Assembly (NCBI GenBank): GCA_024362935.1
Contig: JANCRA010000033.1
Span: 4,483,001 to 4,547,000, forward strand
Reading direction: 5' to 3'
Length of the DNA stretch: 64,000 nt
From: Setophaga petechia
Lineage: Eukaryota; Chordata; Aves; Passeriformes; Parulidae
The notes under the pieces are model-generated. The model worked only from the letters and a program-made list of their open reading frames with translations. It ran no database searches and had not been told where the DNA came from. Positions 24,001 to 37,000 of this stretch are shown piece by piece. The translations under genes and the position numbers were made by a program. The stretch's first letter is position 1. Each line of letters opens with the position of its first letter.

Positions 24001-27000
24001 AGGCCCTTGATCTGCTGTGTTTGTGTAGAGCACAGAGGCCAAATTAATTAATTGGACAGATCTCCATTTTGTTTGGATGCTGTGCCCCCTCTCTCAGAGG
24101 GTGCTGCTGGTGGCAAATGATGTTACACAGAGGTTTCTGCCTGTTTCCCTGGTGCTGGAGTGACCTCTGTGCCTGCCTGGCACGTGTCTGGGTTTATTCT
24201 TTATTATTAGCAGAGTAAAGAAAAGGCAGAATTCACACAAATCAACTTCCATATATTTACGTGAGAAATCCTGTTGTTTCAAAAGATGCCAAAGCTCAAA
24301 TACCAGTGCTGAGAACTTATACTCTCTGTCTCCAGCCATTCCCAATGCTCCTTCTTGCCTGAAGAAGGAAAAAAAATATTTTGGGCTATGTTGAGAGAAG
24401 TATTGGCTGAGATCGAAGCTGCTTCCCTGGAAATATTAATCCACCAAACACGGATGAATCTCCTGGAATAATCCTCTCTAATGCACGTTCAGGAAATCAA
24501 TTCATTGCTTTATTCTTTAATCCAGAAATCTCCAAGGAGGAGGAGGAGGGAGAGGATGAACAGAAGAGGATAAAAAATTGGCACTGCACTTAAGGAAAAG
24601 AGAGAAAACCACGTCTTTGGTGAGAGCAGTGACACGTTCTTACAGGCAAGTGGTAAAGATTCACCTGCAGACACCAAAACCCTGGGAAATGCCAAAATAT
24701 GTAACTTCTTACTCATGCTCTAGTTTTTATCTCTGCATTAAACCTGCCAGAAAAGGATGGGTGCTAAAGCAAAATTTGAATGTTGCACTCCCAGCTGACT
24801 CCAGGCACAAAGCCCCAAAGAACAGGCACCACTGCAAGGGTTTGTCCTGCTCCTGGATCCAAACCCCATGTCCAGGTGCAGAGCAGCCCGTGTTCCACCA
24901 GCCTGGCTCTCCTGGAAGGACAGCCCAGGGCTCTGCAGACATTTCTCAGGTCACCACTTTGTTGCAGTGCCTGTCCTACTTAGAGGCTTCTGCAAAATGA
25001 GATTGCAAGGACGGGAGTTTACGCTGAGCTCTCGCTGCTCCAGGTGGCTCCTGCAGGGGGAATTGCAGCCTCCAGCCCTTTCCAAAGAACAATTGTGTCC
25101 CAGATGGGCTGAAATAAAATGAAATAAGAGATCTCAATAAATTACTCATCTGAAGACCTCCTCTCTGATATCTGATTATGCTCCTGCTGATAATACTTCT
25201 TGTTCAGGGGGGTTATTTTGCTAAATAACCAGGGACTGACCAGGCTCTGGGATGCACAATGAGAGGACACATCCTCCCTCCCACGAGCCTGGGGACACGT
25301 GGGGGCCTTGTCTGCTCCCCAAAACCTGCCAAGTGGTTTGTGGAATGTGGCAGGGGAATGGAGGAGCAGGAGGGAGGATGCTGCAGGAGGCAGAGAAGAT
25401 CTGCAGGCTCTGAGGAGTAGGTTGGCTCAGCAGCAAAACCACACGAAGGTGACTGAAACCAGGAAATTTGTGATGCCAGGTTTGTGGGCACGTTTGGGGC
25501 AAAATTAAAGCAAAATACAGAAAGGCTCCTGTACCCATCCAGGGTCCACAGCAGCTCTGAGCATCTGAAGGGCTGAGGATGAGACTCATGGAACATCCAC
25601 CCCACCTGTAGCTCACACACGGGAGAGGCTGTAAATGAGTGGGTTTGTCTGAAACTTGGTAGGAGAGGGGCAAAAAAACCTGACATGAAAGGAATTTAAC
25701 AGCTGCAATGAGCATAGATGGTTGCACAGGAAAATCCCCTGTCACCCACAAACTGTTTGCCTTTAATGAGAATGCAGGACATGCATGAATAGGTTGCTAA
25801 TTCTTTGTGTGAAATGCTCCTGGTAATTGCTACACGTGTACATTTCCATTGTCTTCCATGGAAGTGGGATTGCAATCTTTTTCTCCTTTGGATCTGCAAT
25901 GAAAAACAGTTTTTTAGAGAATAGTGAATGTCAAAGTTGCACGAGATCATGCCCAGCATTGTGTTTGGAGACACAAGAGAGAGTCACCCATATACTGGGA
26001 GTTGTAAAGAGCAGGGGAAAGTAATTCAGGAAGGGATTCAAGGGATCAGCCAAAGCTTCTCTGCCAGCTACTTCCTCAGTCAAATCATTAATTTTTCTTA
26101 ATCCTTTGCAAAAATCTGGTGATTTGGGGACAAAATTTTCCAGTGTTTCAGTCCTGCTTTAGCACACCAAATCCAATTACTGGATAATGGGACTTTGGCC
26201 TCCCAGGAGCAGAAACACTTTGGAAGATGTGGGTTTATATGGGGGTTTCATCTCATTCCATTATTGGATTAAAACCTGCCCCACCCTTAATCCTGCACCA
26301 GGAACTGTGTAAGCAGGAGCTACACCAGCCTGGAAACCAACTGGAGCATAAAACCCCTGGCACTGCTCAGAGACACCCCCACAAACTGCCCCACAGGAGG
26401 ATCAGTATTTTGGAGGTGTTGATAGAAGGTAAAAGATCTTTTTTGAACCCAAGTTATACTTGTGGGAACTAAGAATGTTCTTCACGTGCTTTTCATGCTC
26501 TGGGGACAGTTACAAACCAAATAAAAAAATTTTTTTTGAAGAAAGAAACCAAACAGACAAGAAAGGGAAACAGAGAGAAGCTGCAGGTGGGAGCTTGATG
26601 CTCTGGACTGCAACTCCCTGCCACTGCCCCCCCATCACCCCATTTTTAATTACAAGCAGCCAAACTGTAAAGACCTTAATGGATGTCTTAATTATTGCAT
26701 TAAAGTTTGAAATGGAAAATTCCTCATTACTTGCTGTGCAGTAGGTCACGGCTGCAATAAATGGTGATATTTTGCTTGTTACAGGACTGGGTGCCCTTTG
26801 AGAGCTGCTGTCTTTGGGGCATGTCCTGGCCCTGGGGAGCTGCCAGGTGGATGTTAGATCAGGTCTCTGCTGTGAGAGCATCTGCCTTGGTTTTCCAGGC
26901 AAAACTACCAGCAAGGAGTGCTCTTTGCTATCCCTTTTCTCCTCCAAATAGTGCTACTTTCCTCCTGTGTTTTGCTTTCCATCTGCTTGAATGTGTTTAT

Positions 27001-27094
27001 TGATTTAGTGTTATGCAAACTGTAATTAAACAGCATCCTTCTAATGATCACCAGCCAGCTATGGAATATATCCCAAATAATTTAAATACAAACC

Positions 27095-27191
27095 AATATA
27101 ATATATATAAAATACATATATAAAAATATAAAATATTTTTTTATATGTATTTTATACATATCTATAAAATACATATATATAAAATATATAG
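27095..27191. repeat. AT-rich low-complexity block with a long inverted repeat
   Basis: Arms TATAAAATACATATA (27106-27120) and TATATGTATTTTATA (27142-27156) are perfect complements. Inside them AAAAATA (27122-27128) pairs with TATTTTT (27134-27140). A further copy of the left arm follows at about 27172. Confidence 0.85.
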
Positions 27192-27390
27192 AATACAAAC
27201 CCAGCAGCAATACAAGGTACCTGCCACTGATCAGCCTTTAAGGCCCTTTTGCACTGTGCCTGTCCCTGCTTGCTCAGGGCAGGCTGGAAAGCTGAGATCC
27301 AACCTGAGACACTGACAATTTAAGGAATGAGGCAGAAAAAGAGAGTAAAAAAAATGAAAGGGAAAAAAGAGAGGAAATGTATTAAAAAAA

Positions 27391-27392
<2 letters not shown>

Positions 27393-27435
<43 letters not shown>
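27393..27435. repeat. (TA)n microsatellite
   Basis: About 20 TA units flanked by A-rich sequence. Confidence 0.95.
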
Positions 27436-27440
<5 letters not shown>

Positions 27441-28529
27441 AAAGACAAAAATACCAAACCCTTTTTTTCTCTCAGGCTCTGCACACTTGGAGTAGAACAG
27501 GGCAGGCTTTAAGGTGGGTCTGTGGCTTCTTGGAGTTGAAAAGCTTTAAATTACCTAAAAGGTCAAAAAAGCTCAAACATGCATGTCAGAGGTTGTTGGT
27601 ACCTCTGTAAGGAGAGCAAAAAGACAGGGAAAGTTGAAGATAACTTGAACTCTGCTAAATTATTCTCAGTATCATTTTCATGCCGCCAAGTTTCATGTTG
27701 GCTTTTTTCCTGAACATTGATGAGAAAGTTTAGAAGAGTCCACAGTACTTAGAGATATTCTCTGGATTACATGACCCTAGGGATGAGGTGTTAAAATTCA
27801 TTTAATGGCTATTTCTCCGTTTGAAATGTGTGCAAAACCTCTCCTCCCTACAGTAACTGTGAGGGGTGAAAGTGAACACTGGGACAGCAAATCCTGGGGC
27901 TCCCAAAGGCAGCTCCAGGCACGAGAGCCACCAGCCAGGGCTGCTCGTGGGCAGGGCCAGGCTCTGCCAGCTGTGCCAGCTGTGCCAAACCAGCGCGCTG
28001 CCCCTGCCAGCTGTGCCAGCTGTGCCAGGGCTGGGCTCGGCACTCTCCCGGCCAGGAGCTGCCACATCCCAGATCTCACAGCTCCCTCTGTTGGCATCTG
28101 CTCGAACCTATCAGCGAGGATATACAGAAAGGTGGAAATGTATTTTTTTTTTTTTTGAGCAGGATCGCCACGTGGAAGGTGATCTGTGTGTGGGGTGTGC
28201 CCCTCCTCACCCAAGAATCACTTTGTTTGTGGCATTACTCTTAACAAGTGATACTGGACCATGCCTGCTGATGCTTTACTGTCCACACCTTTGCTGAAGG
28301 CAGTTTTTCACTCATTTTTCCCAAATCAGTGAGAAGATGCAGCTGGAAGAACTCTGAGTCTGATGTACATGTGAGGATGCTGTGAAAATCTGCCAGCCCA
28401 GCTACTCTCCCTGCACAGCCTCCCCCAGGAGTTTATTATATCAAATATACTCCTCTGGCCCTCACTCATCCCACAAATTAACACCTCTGCACTCAAAGCA
28501 AAACCACAGTTTGCAAATTATTCACTGCC

Positions 28530-28535
28530 TTTATT
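28530..28535 (-). other. Candidate SLC17A9 poly(A) signal (AATAAA, minus strand)
   Basis: A canonical AATAAA lies about 2.4 kb past the stop codon, with a GT-containing stretch (CTGTGGTTTT) about 25 nt beyond it. A nearer AATAAA on the same strand lies at 29296-29301. Which one is used cannot be told from sequence. Confidence 0.3.
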
Positions 28536-30921
28536 CTTTTTAGGTCCCTCCATAGCAAAAACTTGCAGACTACAAGCTTTGGCTTAAACACATAACAGTA
28601 CAAATAAAACAGTTTCAATACTTCACCAAAGAGGTATGATGAGAATGAAACATAAGCCTCAAGTGTAGGTCAAATATTTAACTTATTAGCCAGTTCCAGA
28701 GACAGGTAACTTGGACAGCTCACTGGAATGGTAGCTGGATTCACAGAGAAGGCACAGCCAAACACTTTCCTTTCAAGATCAGTTCCAAATTTCCCAGCTG
28801 GCAGATCCAAGGGGTGGCCAAGCAGCCCAATTCAAATGTGAGTGATTTAAACCCATCAACTCCTCCACAAGAGATGCTGCAACCAGCAAAGAGAACCAGA
28901 ACTGACTCCTTGTGCTCCTGACCTGCAGCACTGGATGGCCAGGGAAGATGCTCTAAAACCCCACAAAACCCATGGGGATCTTTTTTCTGTCACTAAAGAA
29001 AAGGCCATGCAAGCAATCTGCTCAGACTGGACAAGGGACAAGCTGGCAGAGATGGACAGGCTGCACAGCCTCAGGCCTCTTTGGCAAGCCTGGCTGTGTT
29101 TGTGTTTGTGTTTGTTACTGGGTATTTTTCCCAATTTACCCACTGATTTAAGATTCCCAGCAGCCTTCCTGGCCCTGCAGCACCCCAATACAGTGGTACC
29201 TAAGGTAGCAAGCAGCCTTTAAGAGAAAAAAGTGAACAGGAGGAGAAAAATAAAATACTTTCTTATCTCTCTGACCCATCAGGCCACATAGATTCTTTAT
29301 TCTCTTGGGAAGACATCAGGCAGTGCCATCCTTATCTCTAACTCTGCCCAGTAAGTGGCTCAGCTCAGATCACTAATGCCCATTAGTGTCTCTGCAATTA
29401 AAAGGCTGGCAGTATTTTCACTACAAACCAGGCCATTCAGAAACTTTACACAGCTCCAAAACGTCTTCCAAGAAGAAATTTGGCCCCAAAAAAATGATGA
29501 GGAAGAGGATAATAGGATTTTTTTATCTGAATCTATAGCTTTCCTGCACTGCAAGGTCCTTGGGAAACCTGCTCCTAGCCTGAGTTTTCTGGTAAGCACT
29601 ACAAAAACCCAAAAGATCCTTTCGGGCTGCAATCAGGGATTGGAGGAGAAGCAATGAATTGCTTATTATTGAATATGAAATTCACCTTTAAAATGGATCC
29701 TACAGAACCAAACACTGGAGGCTGGTAGATCCTCCCCTTTGAGAAACAGTGCTGGATTTGGTGGGAGTACCACTCAAAACAAGCATGCAGAATCAGGCCT
29801 CAAGTACATAAAATATAGGATTTGGTGCTTAAATTTTAAAATATTTATAAATAACTTTAAGACATTCAAGCTCAGAGGTGTCTACAGCCAAGTGTTTCCC
29901 TCTGACACAGGGAACCACAGGGATCCACATCCCTGTGGATGCCCAGTGCAGAAATTTGATTTATGCTTAACATAGAAACAAAACCTGCCCATGCCAAGCT
30001 CTTTGGAAAGTCTCCCTCAGTGCTTTGAGAGCACGTGGAGGACGCATCTGATCATGCAGAAAGCATTTGGGACCTGTAGATCCACAGCACAGAGTGTGAC
30101 CAGTTCTTCCCATACATTCACAGCATTTCCCAAAGCAGCTCCAGAGGGATTCCTCAGCTGCACTGCTGGGTCAGCCCAGCTAAGCCTGAGCCCAGGGTCC
30201 AGCTCAGCTCTGCTCTCATGGTGGAGCTGGTCCACCTAGGCCCAGGGCTGGGGTGAGGCCACCAGGGAGAGAAGGGACACCGTGGGCAAAGCCAGGCTTG
30301 GCTTGGAGCCCTGTCCCAGCTCAGTGACAACAGGACTGGCACAGCCCATGGCCCAGGGCACACAGCCCTGAAGGGAAGCCTGGAATTCACCTCACAGCCC
30401 TGGGAACCTGGCTGTACCTGCTGCAGAACAAAGGCACACGAGGGGGTTAAGGGCAGAGGTACTCGTTGGGGTGCTCCTGTCACACCCCACAGGACACCTG
30501 GTGGCACAGGACAGCAGAGCTTGGCAGCCCCACTCCCACATGGAGCAGCAGCTCCCCTCACGAGGGCATGGAACCACAGCAGCCTTGGGAGACAGGCCAG
30601 CTCAGCTGCTTTGGCCACAGGGATATTTGTCCACCAGACACAAACTGGGACAAACTGGTCCCACAGACCATATCCTCACTGGAGATGTTGAGCTGGATGG
30701 CTCTGCAAGCCACCAGCTACAGCCCTGAGTAAAAAAATGAACTCTAAATTTCTTTTCTCCCATGGGTTTTATCCCAGACCCATTATGTACTTGGTTTCAG
30801 CATATTTTTTCCCGTTAAAACACCTAAAAAAAAAAAGAGTAAAATGTTCTTTGGCACTTGTGCAAGAATGATCCATAGATGTGACATTCTCCTGTCCTTC
30901 AGCTCTTTCTTGGACTCATCT

Positions 30922-31085
30922 CTAAAGATCCACATACACAGAGTCTGTGTCCACCCTCTGGGCCTCTCCAAACAGGAGGAATGTGCAGAGCCCAATGCTG
31001 TTCACAGCTGCCACCAGGTTGAAAACAGAGATCCAGGAGCCAGTGGTCTCAATCAGGTATCCAGCCAGGTACACACAAATCACAC
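30922..31085 (-). CDS. SLC17A9: SLC17A9 coding exon 13 and stop codon
   Basis: The acceptor is CTTCTCTGCAG|G. It encodes the end of TM11 and TM12 (GYLIETTGSWISVFNLVAAV, then GLCTFLLFGEAQRVD) and ends VYVDL-TAG at 30922-30924. Human ends with a comparable FGQAQRVDLSS tail, so the C terminus is intact. Confidence 0.95.
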
Positions 31086-34000
31086 CTGCAGAGAAGGGGG
31101 AAGAGAAAATGCCAAGGCTCTGGGCTGGATCCTGCCCTGTGCAGGGAGAGGAAAGGAGAAGCTGCAGGAATGTACCTTACCTAGGAGGGCTCCTCCTGTA
31201 TTTGCAACCCCTGGAAAGAAAAGGTGTGAAAAGAAATTGTGAAAATCCACAGACATGAGTGGTTTCATCACTGCCACCAACCCCTGGTCTGCATGTTGGG
31301 CAAAATGCCTTTGTGGCTGTGGCATCACAGACTGGTTTGGGCAGGGATGGACCCTAAAGCTCAGCTCATTCCATCCTCCTGCAGGGGCAGGGACCCCTTC
31401 CCCAGCCCTGCTCCAAGCCCTGTCCAGCCTGGCCTTGTCACCTGCAGGGATCCAGGGGCAGCCAGAGCTGCTCTGGGCACTGACACAGCCCCAGCCCAGC
31501 CCTGGTGCAGCAGAGCACCCTGGAGAGGCACAAAGGCACCTCAGTGCTGTCACCTGCCCCAGCACTGGCAGCTTTGTCACAGGAGGAAGCTGAGACTGCA
31601 CTCACAGGGCAGACACTGCCCAGAGCTGCCCCTGCTCAAACCCTGATGCTGCTGACCCTGTCCCCACCTGTCCAGCACAGAAACCCCACAGAGTCCTTAC
31701 CAAAGAGCAAGCCAGCACACGAGGGGGCCAGGTCCTGCACGTTTACTGAAATGCCACTGGTGAGAGACAGAGAGGGAGATCAGTGGCTGTTTGAATGGAA
31801 CATGACTGCTTTTCCATCACTTACACAGTTTGATTTGTCAAACACAAGGAAAGCTCCTGGATAAGAAATGGCACTGGCAGGAAAAGCTGAGAGTAAAGCA
31901 GGTGAGTATCAGGAGGAAAACAATTCAACTCAAAATGTTCAGTGTTCAATTCCCCTCCTGCTCCATCTCCCTCCTACTGGCTGGTCCAAACCCTTCCATG
32001 CTAGAGGTTTGCTGGATTATTTCCAAACTCCACCTGCCTCACAGGGTCCCAAACACAATGCTCAGCCAATTCTTGTTCTCACAGCCAGGTCTCCTCCAAG
32101 ACCCCAAAATGCCAAATGTGCAGGGGAGCTGAGGGTCCCCATGGCTCTCCTCACCTGTGGTTGAAGGTCTGCAGTCCAACAGAGGCTGAGGCAAACACTA
32201 TTGCTTTGCAGAAACTGGAGGTCTGGCCCAGGCACAAAGCAAAAATGCTTGAGACACCAGAGCCAATGACCTGGAAAAAAGGGAAAATTAAACACCACAG
32301 CACGTTTTCTGCAAGAAGAAAGCAACTCCTGCCACAAACAAGCTGTTCTTTTTTCCAATGCCATGACTTTGTGTGCACCCTGTGCTCCTCTTTTTTTCCC
32401 CCCTCAATGTGCCAGAGGTGTGTCCAGAGGGATGTGATGCTGCAGATCAGGGGATACACTGTGTTCTCACCCAGCATTTCTATTTCTGCTCACCCTTGTA
32501 TTGCCACTTCCTCAGTACCTAAGGGGTCATTTGGGATGACCAGGGACAGGTTGTGCAAGAAAACCCCTCCAGAGCACTCTCTGTGCTCAATGCTGCCAAT
32601 AATCCAGGCTCTGTTCCTCAGCCAGGGTTTTCCTCTGGATTTCCTTTCACACATCCTGACCACCAGGTAGTGTGCAAAGGCAGAAAATCCTGTTTCCATC
32701 CATAACCCCTAACCCAGCTCCATGCAAGGTCTAGTCTGCCACATAATCAGAGTTTAAGTGGTAACTCAGGTTCCTCTCCCACAGCTCCAGCTCTCTTACC
32801 TGCATGAACTTACGAATGGTGATGGTTCTGTACCCTGGAGAAGAAACAGACACTTGGAGTTAAGCACAGCTCACCTTGTTGTCCAGCCAGGAAGCTACAA
32901 CAAAAGTAGATTTCAGATGCCCAGATTTCATCTCCAGGTGGATGAGGTCAAAGAGAGCCCCAAACACACTGATGAGACAATTTATTCTGCTTTTGTATCA
33001 GAACCTCACATTGTCTATTTGCTGGGTCTCCTCCCTACCAACAAGGTCTCCTCCTCCCACCCAGGTCTTCTTCCCACATCCCATAAGAGCTGAGCAAAAG
33101 CCATAGAGAGCTCTCACCTTGACTAATTAAATGATCAGACAGAAATCCACTGAACAAGCTCGCCGGAATTGCAACCAGCCAGGGGACCACATTAAACACC
33201 CAGCCCTGAAAAGAAGTGAAAACCAAGAGAGATTTGTTGTCAGAGCTGAGTTTGTTTGCAAATATTTTGACAGTCTGTGGTACCTGTAGAAAAGAGAAAT
33301 AATGAAGCACTCAGGACTTGTTCCAGCACCTGTACCCCCTTGGCAGAGCCAGCTCTCAGCTGCACCATGATCCACTCCAAGTTCTGTGAGGCAGCAGGTG
33401 CATCACAGCCTATAGCACTTGCACATTTTTGTCTTTCCTTCTTCCCCAGAAATGCTACATCCAGGGGAGAGGCAGAAAATTCTGGGAAAGAGGGATTAAA
33501 CAGCAGCAAAGTTCACTGCTCAGCAAGAAGATGTGGTGGGCAGCCACAGAGCCCTGGGAAGCTCAGTGTGGGCTTCCTGTGGGTCCCCAGCAGAGCTGCT
33601 GGCAAAATTTCCAGCAGCTTCCAGCTCATTAGCAGCATTACTGTGTGAGGCTGAGGGAGCAGAGCTGGATTTTCTAATGGCAGGATTAGGTAACATTATG
33701 AGCACCAACATCCTTCGGCCCATTTTCAATTAAGTGAGCTGCAGCTGTAATCACAGACCATTAGTGGTCAGCTGGATTACAGCTGCTCAGGGGCACTTTG
33801 GTGCCCAGATCCCACAGGAGCTGAAATCAGTGTGGGCTGGGCTGGATTTCATCTCAGCTGGTTGAACTCAGTCACCCATGCATGCACCCACCACCCCCAG
33901 CATCTCCCCCTTGCTCAGAGCCCATCACCCTGCAGGGGCATCTCCCCTTCCTGTCTGGCTTTGGGATGTGTGGGAGGGATGAATGATCTTGGGTTTGAAA

Positions 34001-37000
34001 AATCCTGTTGAAGATGCTCCTGGAAATCACACCAGGGTCCATCTGCATCTTTCCATGCCTTTGAAATCTGGGTCTGGGTCATTTTTGACAATGTTAGCCC
34101 ATGGGCTCTGTGGGGTGGTGCTGTCTGTTAGCAGCAGCTCAGCACATCAGCCCCAGCCCTGTCTCATCCCACAGCCCATCACCCTGAGCCAAACTCTCCA
34201 TCACCTCCACTCAGGTGGCCACAGGCAGCTGCCCATCTCACCTGCAGCAAGGGATTCTGGCCAGCAGGTGACACAGGTTACCCACAGTAGGGATTATCAG
34301 CCATCCTTTAAAATCAAGCAGCCTCAGCCCGTTTTAAACTGCACAAAACGATTATCAGCTGCAGGAGCACTCTACAGAGCATCTTACATAAGGGCACCAT
34401 GATATAATGCTTAACAGATGGTAAATTACTGCTGCACAAGCACATTACTCGAGGTGCACAGATCTTGTCACAACAATATGTTTGCTGGTTTAACACATGA
34501 TTTTAATATAAATATCAAGTATGCCATAAAGAGCTTTACATATGTAATATGAAAAGGCATTTGTAAGCAGCTCTGGAAATTGTAAAAAGCAACAGAGCCA
34601 TTGTGGAGGAGACTGTCTGAGTTTCTGAGAACAAGATGAAAATACCACCTCTCAGCCCAGATCAGTACTGCCTGGCTTTCTGAAAAATGGGAGTATCATT
34701 TGTGCTGAGGAGAGGGAAGCTTTTGTAGTATTTTTGAAGTGCACATTATTGTTATTAATGGTAATTATCATTTTCACAGGCAGGCCTGAGCTGTACAATA
34801 TTAGTCCAGTTAAAAACCCTGTAAAAAAATTAGGAGTGAATGGTGGTTATTTGCAACAGCATAATGTCATGAGCTTTGTGCTAGTTGAGAAATTATCTTT
34901 TTCTCAGAAGAAAAACAGTCTAAAGCCCAGTAAAACCTGCTCTTCCCTGCACCCTAAACAAGCAGTTAGAAACCAGCCTCTGCAACCTGGAGAGATCTCC
35001 AAAAGTATGAGCAGAGGTGCCACAGCTCCAGACCCCACAGGGAAACCTCCCACCACCTCCTGCCTCCCAGGCTGCTCTCACCAAATCCCTCTGCCATCAT
35101 CTTCCTCATCTCCACCCCCTTTTGGCAGGCACCTTTGAGCAGCAATGCCTCTGCTTTGGAGCCAACCCACCTTGGAGTCGGGAAATGTTTCCTTAAAGAA
35201 AGTCGGCAGCCAGGAGAGCAGGGTGAAGAAGGTGCTGGCCGTGGAGAGCTGGGCGATGATGACAGCCCTGCAAATACACAGCTGAGAGGGAACAGTCAGC
35301 AGTGACAGGTCATGCTGCCTGGCAAAGGAAGGGCACTCCAGGTGTCAGCTCCCCACAGAAACCCTGGAGATTTTTGTCGTTCCTTTCGGCTTCCTGAGAT
35401 TTTTGTCAGAGATTTTCAGCTCCGGCTGATTTTCAGTTTCAGATTGTCACTGCTTTCAGCTTTCTCCTTGCAGCTGGTTCCTTGCTGCCCCACACACAGC
35501 CCCGGTGCCAGGGAGGTTAATTGAAGCACTAATTATGCCACTGCATTTCCCTTCCAGCCCTGCAGGAGCCCTCCTGCTCCGAGAGGTGCTGTTTAGGGTT
35601 TTCTAGGGATTTGTTATCGGCTCCACTGTTATTCAAGGCAGGAATGGATTTGCTGCCCTGCAGCCCCATCATCCTTCTCCTCCTCCCCGCCTTAAAACAG
35701 CCCTTGGGAACACGTCTGGACGGGCTTCAGTACCCACTGCAGCATCCCAAAGGGAAAATGGCCATTAAAAAGGTGTTTGGCAGCAATGAGAACACAGCCT
35801 GTGCCACCCAAGGCCCCTGAGCAGCACTTGTTAGGAGCCCATTACAATCAGCATTTCCAACAAGACCCGTGGAAAATATCCCTCAGGAGGAGCACAGGAC
35901 TCATCCAGGGGGAACAGCCTGGCAAGGAGAAAGATTCCCCAGCAACATTTGAGGCTGACAGCCCTTGCACAGAACATAAACACCTTTGCCAAGCTTACCT
36001 TTGCAGTTCTTTACTTATACTGGAGGAGTTAGAAAACTGGTTCTGCTTCTCAAATATATAAGTAAGTGGACAAAAACCAGAGGCAGAAGATATGAGCCCA
36101 GAGAGGAGAAAAGAGAGGATGCTGCCAGCCTGGCCAATGCATGCAGCTGCCTACCAGATTGGTGCCTTCCTGAACAGCTGCTTCCAGGGAACTTTGGTCT
36201 GCTTGGGCACTGAGAGGCCTCTTGTTAAATAGTTCATGGGGATGGTGAGTTCTGCAGGGAAGAAAACACCCAAAGGAAAGCTGTGGTCAGTACTTACCTG
36301 TGCAGCCCTGGGACACTGCTCTATAACCACTTTTCATCTCCTTCTAGCCCTTGGTTTTTTGGCTCTACCAGTGTTGAATGCTCATGGAAACACCTTACTA
36401 CACTGACCAAATTCTTTCCACACCCCTCCCCACCCAGCCACCTTCACCCATGTGTTGTATCTCCTTTATAATTAAACAAAAGTCCCTTGGTAGGGACTGG
36501 GTTTGGATTCTGTGTGCAGCACCAGGCACACACCAGCTCCCACTGAGCTGGGCTCCTACATACCATGCTCACCCTAATAATGCTGTAGCCAGGTGTAATG
36601 GCTTGTCCATATGTGGAATTACTCCTAGGCAGTTATTTGGGAAGAGATATTGGGGATTAACTGGTTTTTAAAAGCTCTATGTGTAGATGCTCTTAGTTTG
36701 GAGTAAGTATCTTGTCCTGCTTTAGCTTAATCCACTTTGAAGATCATGCTCTGTTTTGTGTTTTCACTGGTGCTTAAAGAGTACTGAGGAGCCAGATCAG
36801 GCTCTCAGCAATGATATAATCCAGCATGGGACTTGAAATAGGAAATCAGCATTGCAAGAGCTCAAATCCGGGTTTTTGGGTTGGGGACCTTGGGTGAGAC
36901 ACAGTGTGTGTTACAGAACACATCTGAGCAAAAGGCCTTTGTGTAAAACCAGCCATGATCTGGGAAACACACAAGAATTGCAAAAATAATGGACAGGAAT

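Larger units (their letters stand above)
21092..28529. other. Intergenic, no gene seen
   Basis: Apart from the AT-rich repeats, the notable part is a homeodomain-motif-rich block at about 21545-21890, with a smaller one at 23930-24080. Open frames of up to about 178 codons exist but lack family resemblance and overlap one another on both strands. Confidence 0.6.

Noticed and set aside
1..28500. BHLHE23 or MIR124-3, expected further along this block in human
   Set aside because: I found neither a bHLH coding exon nor the miR-124 mature sequence; both probably lie outside the window.
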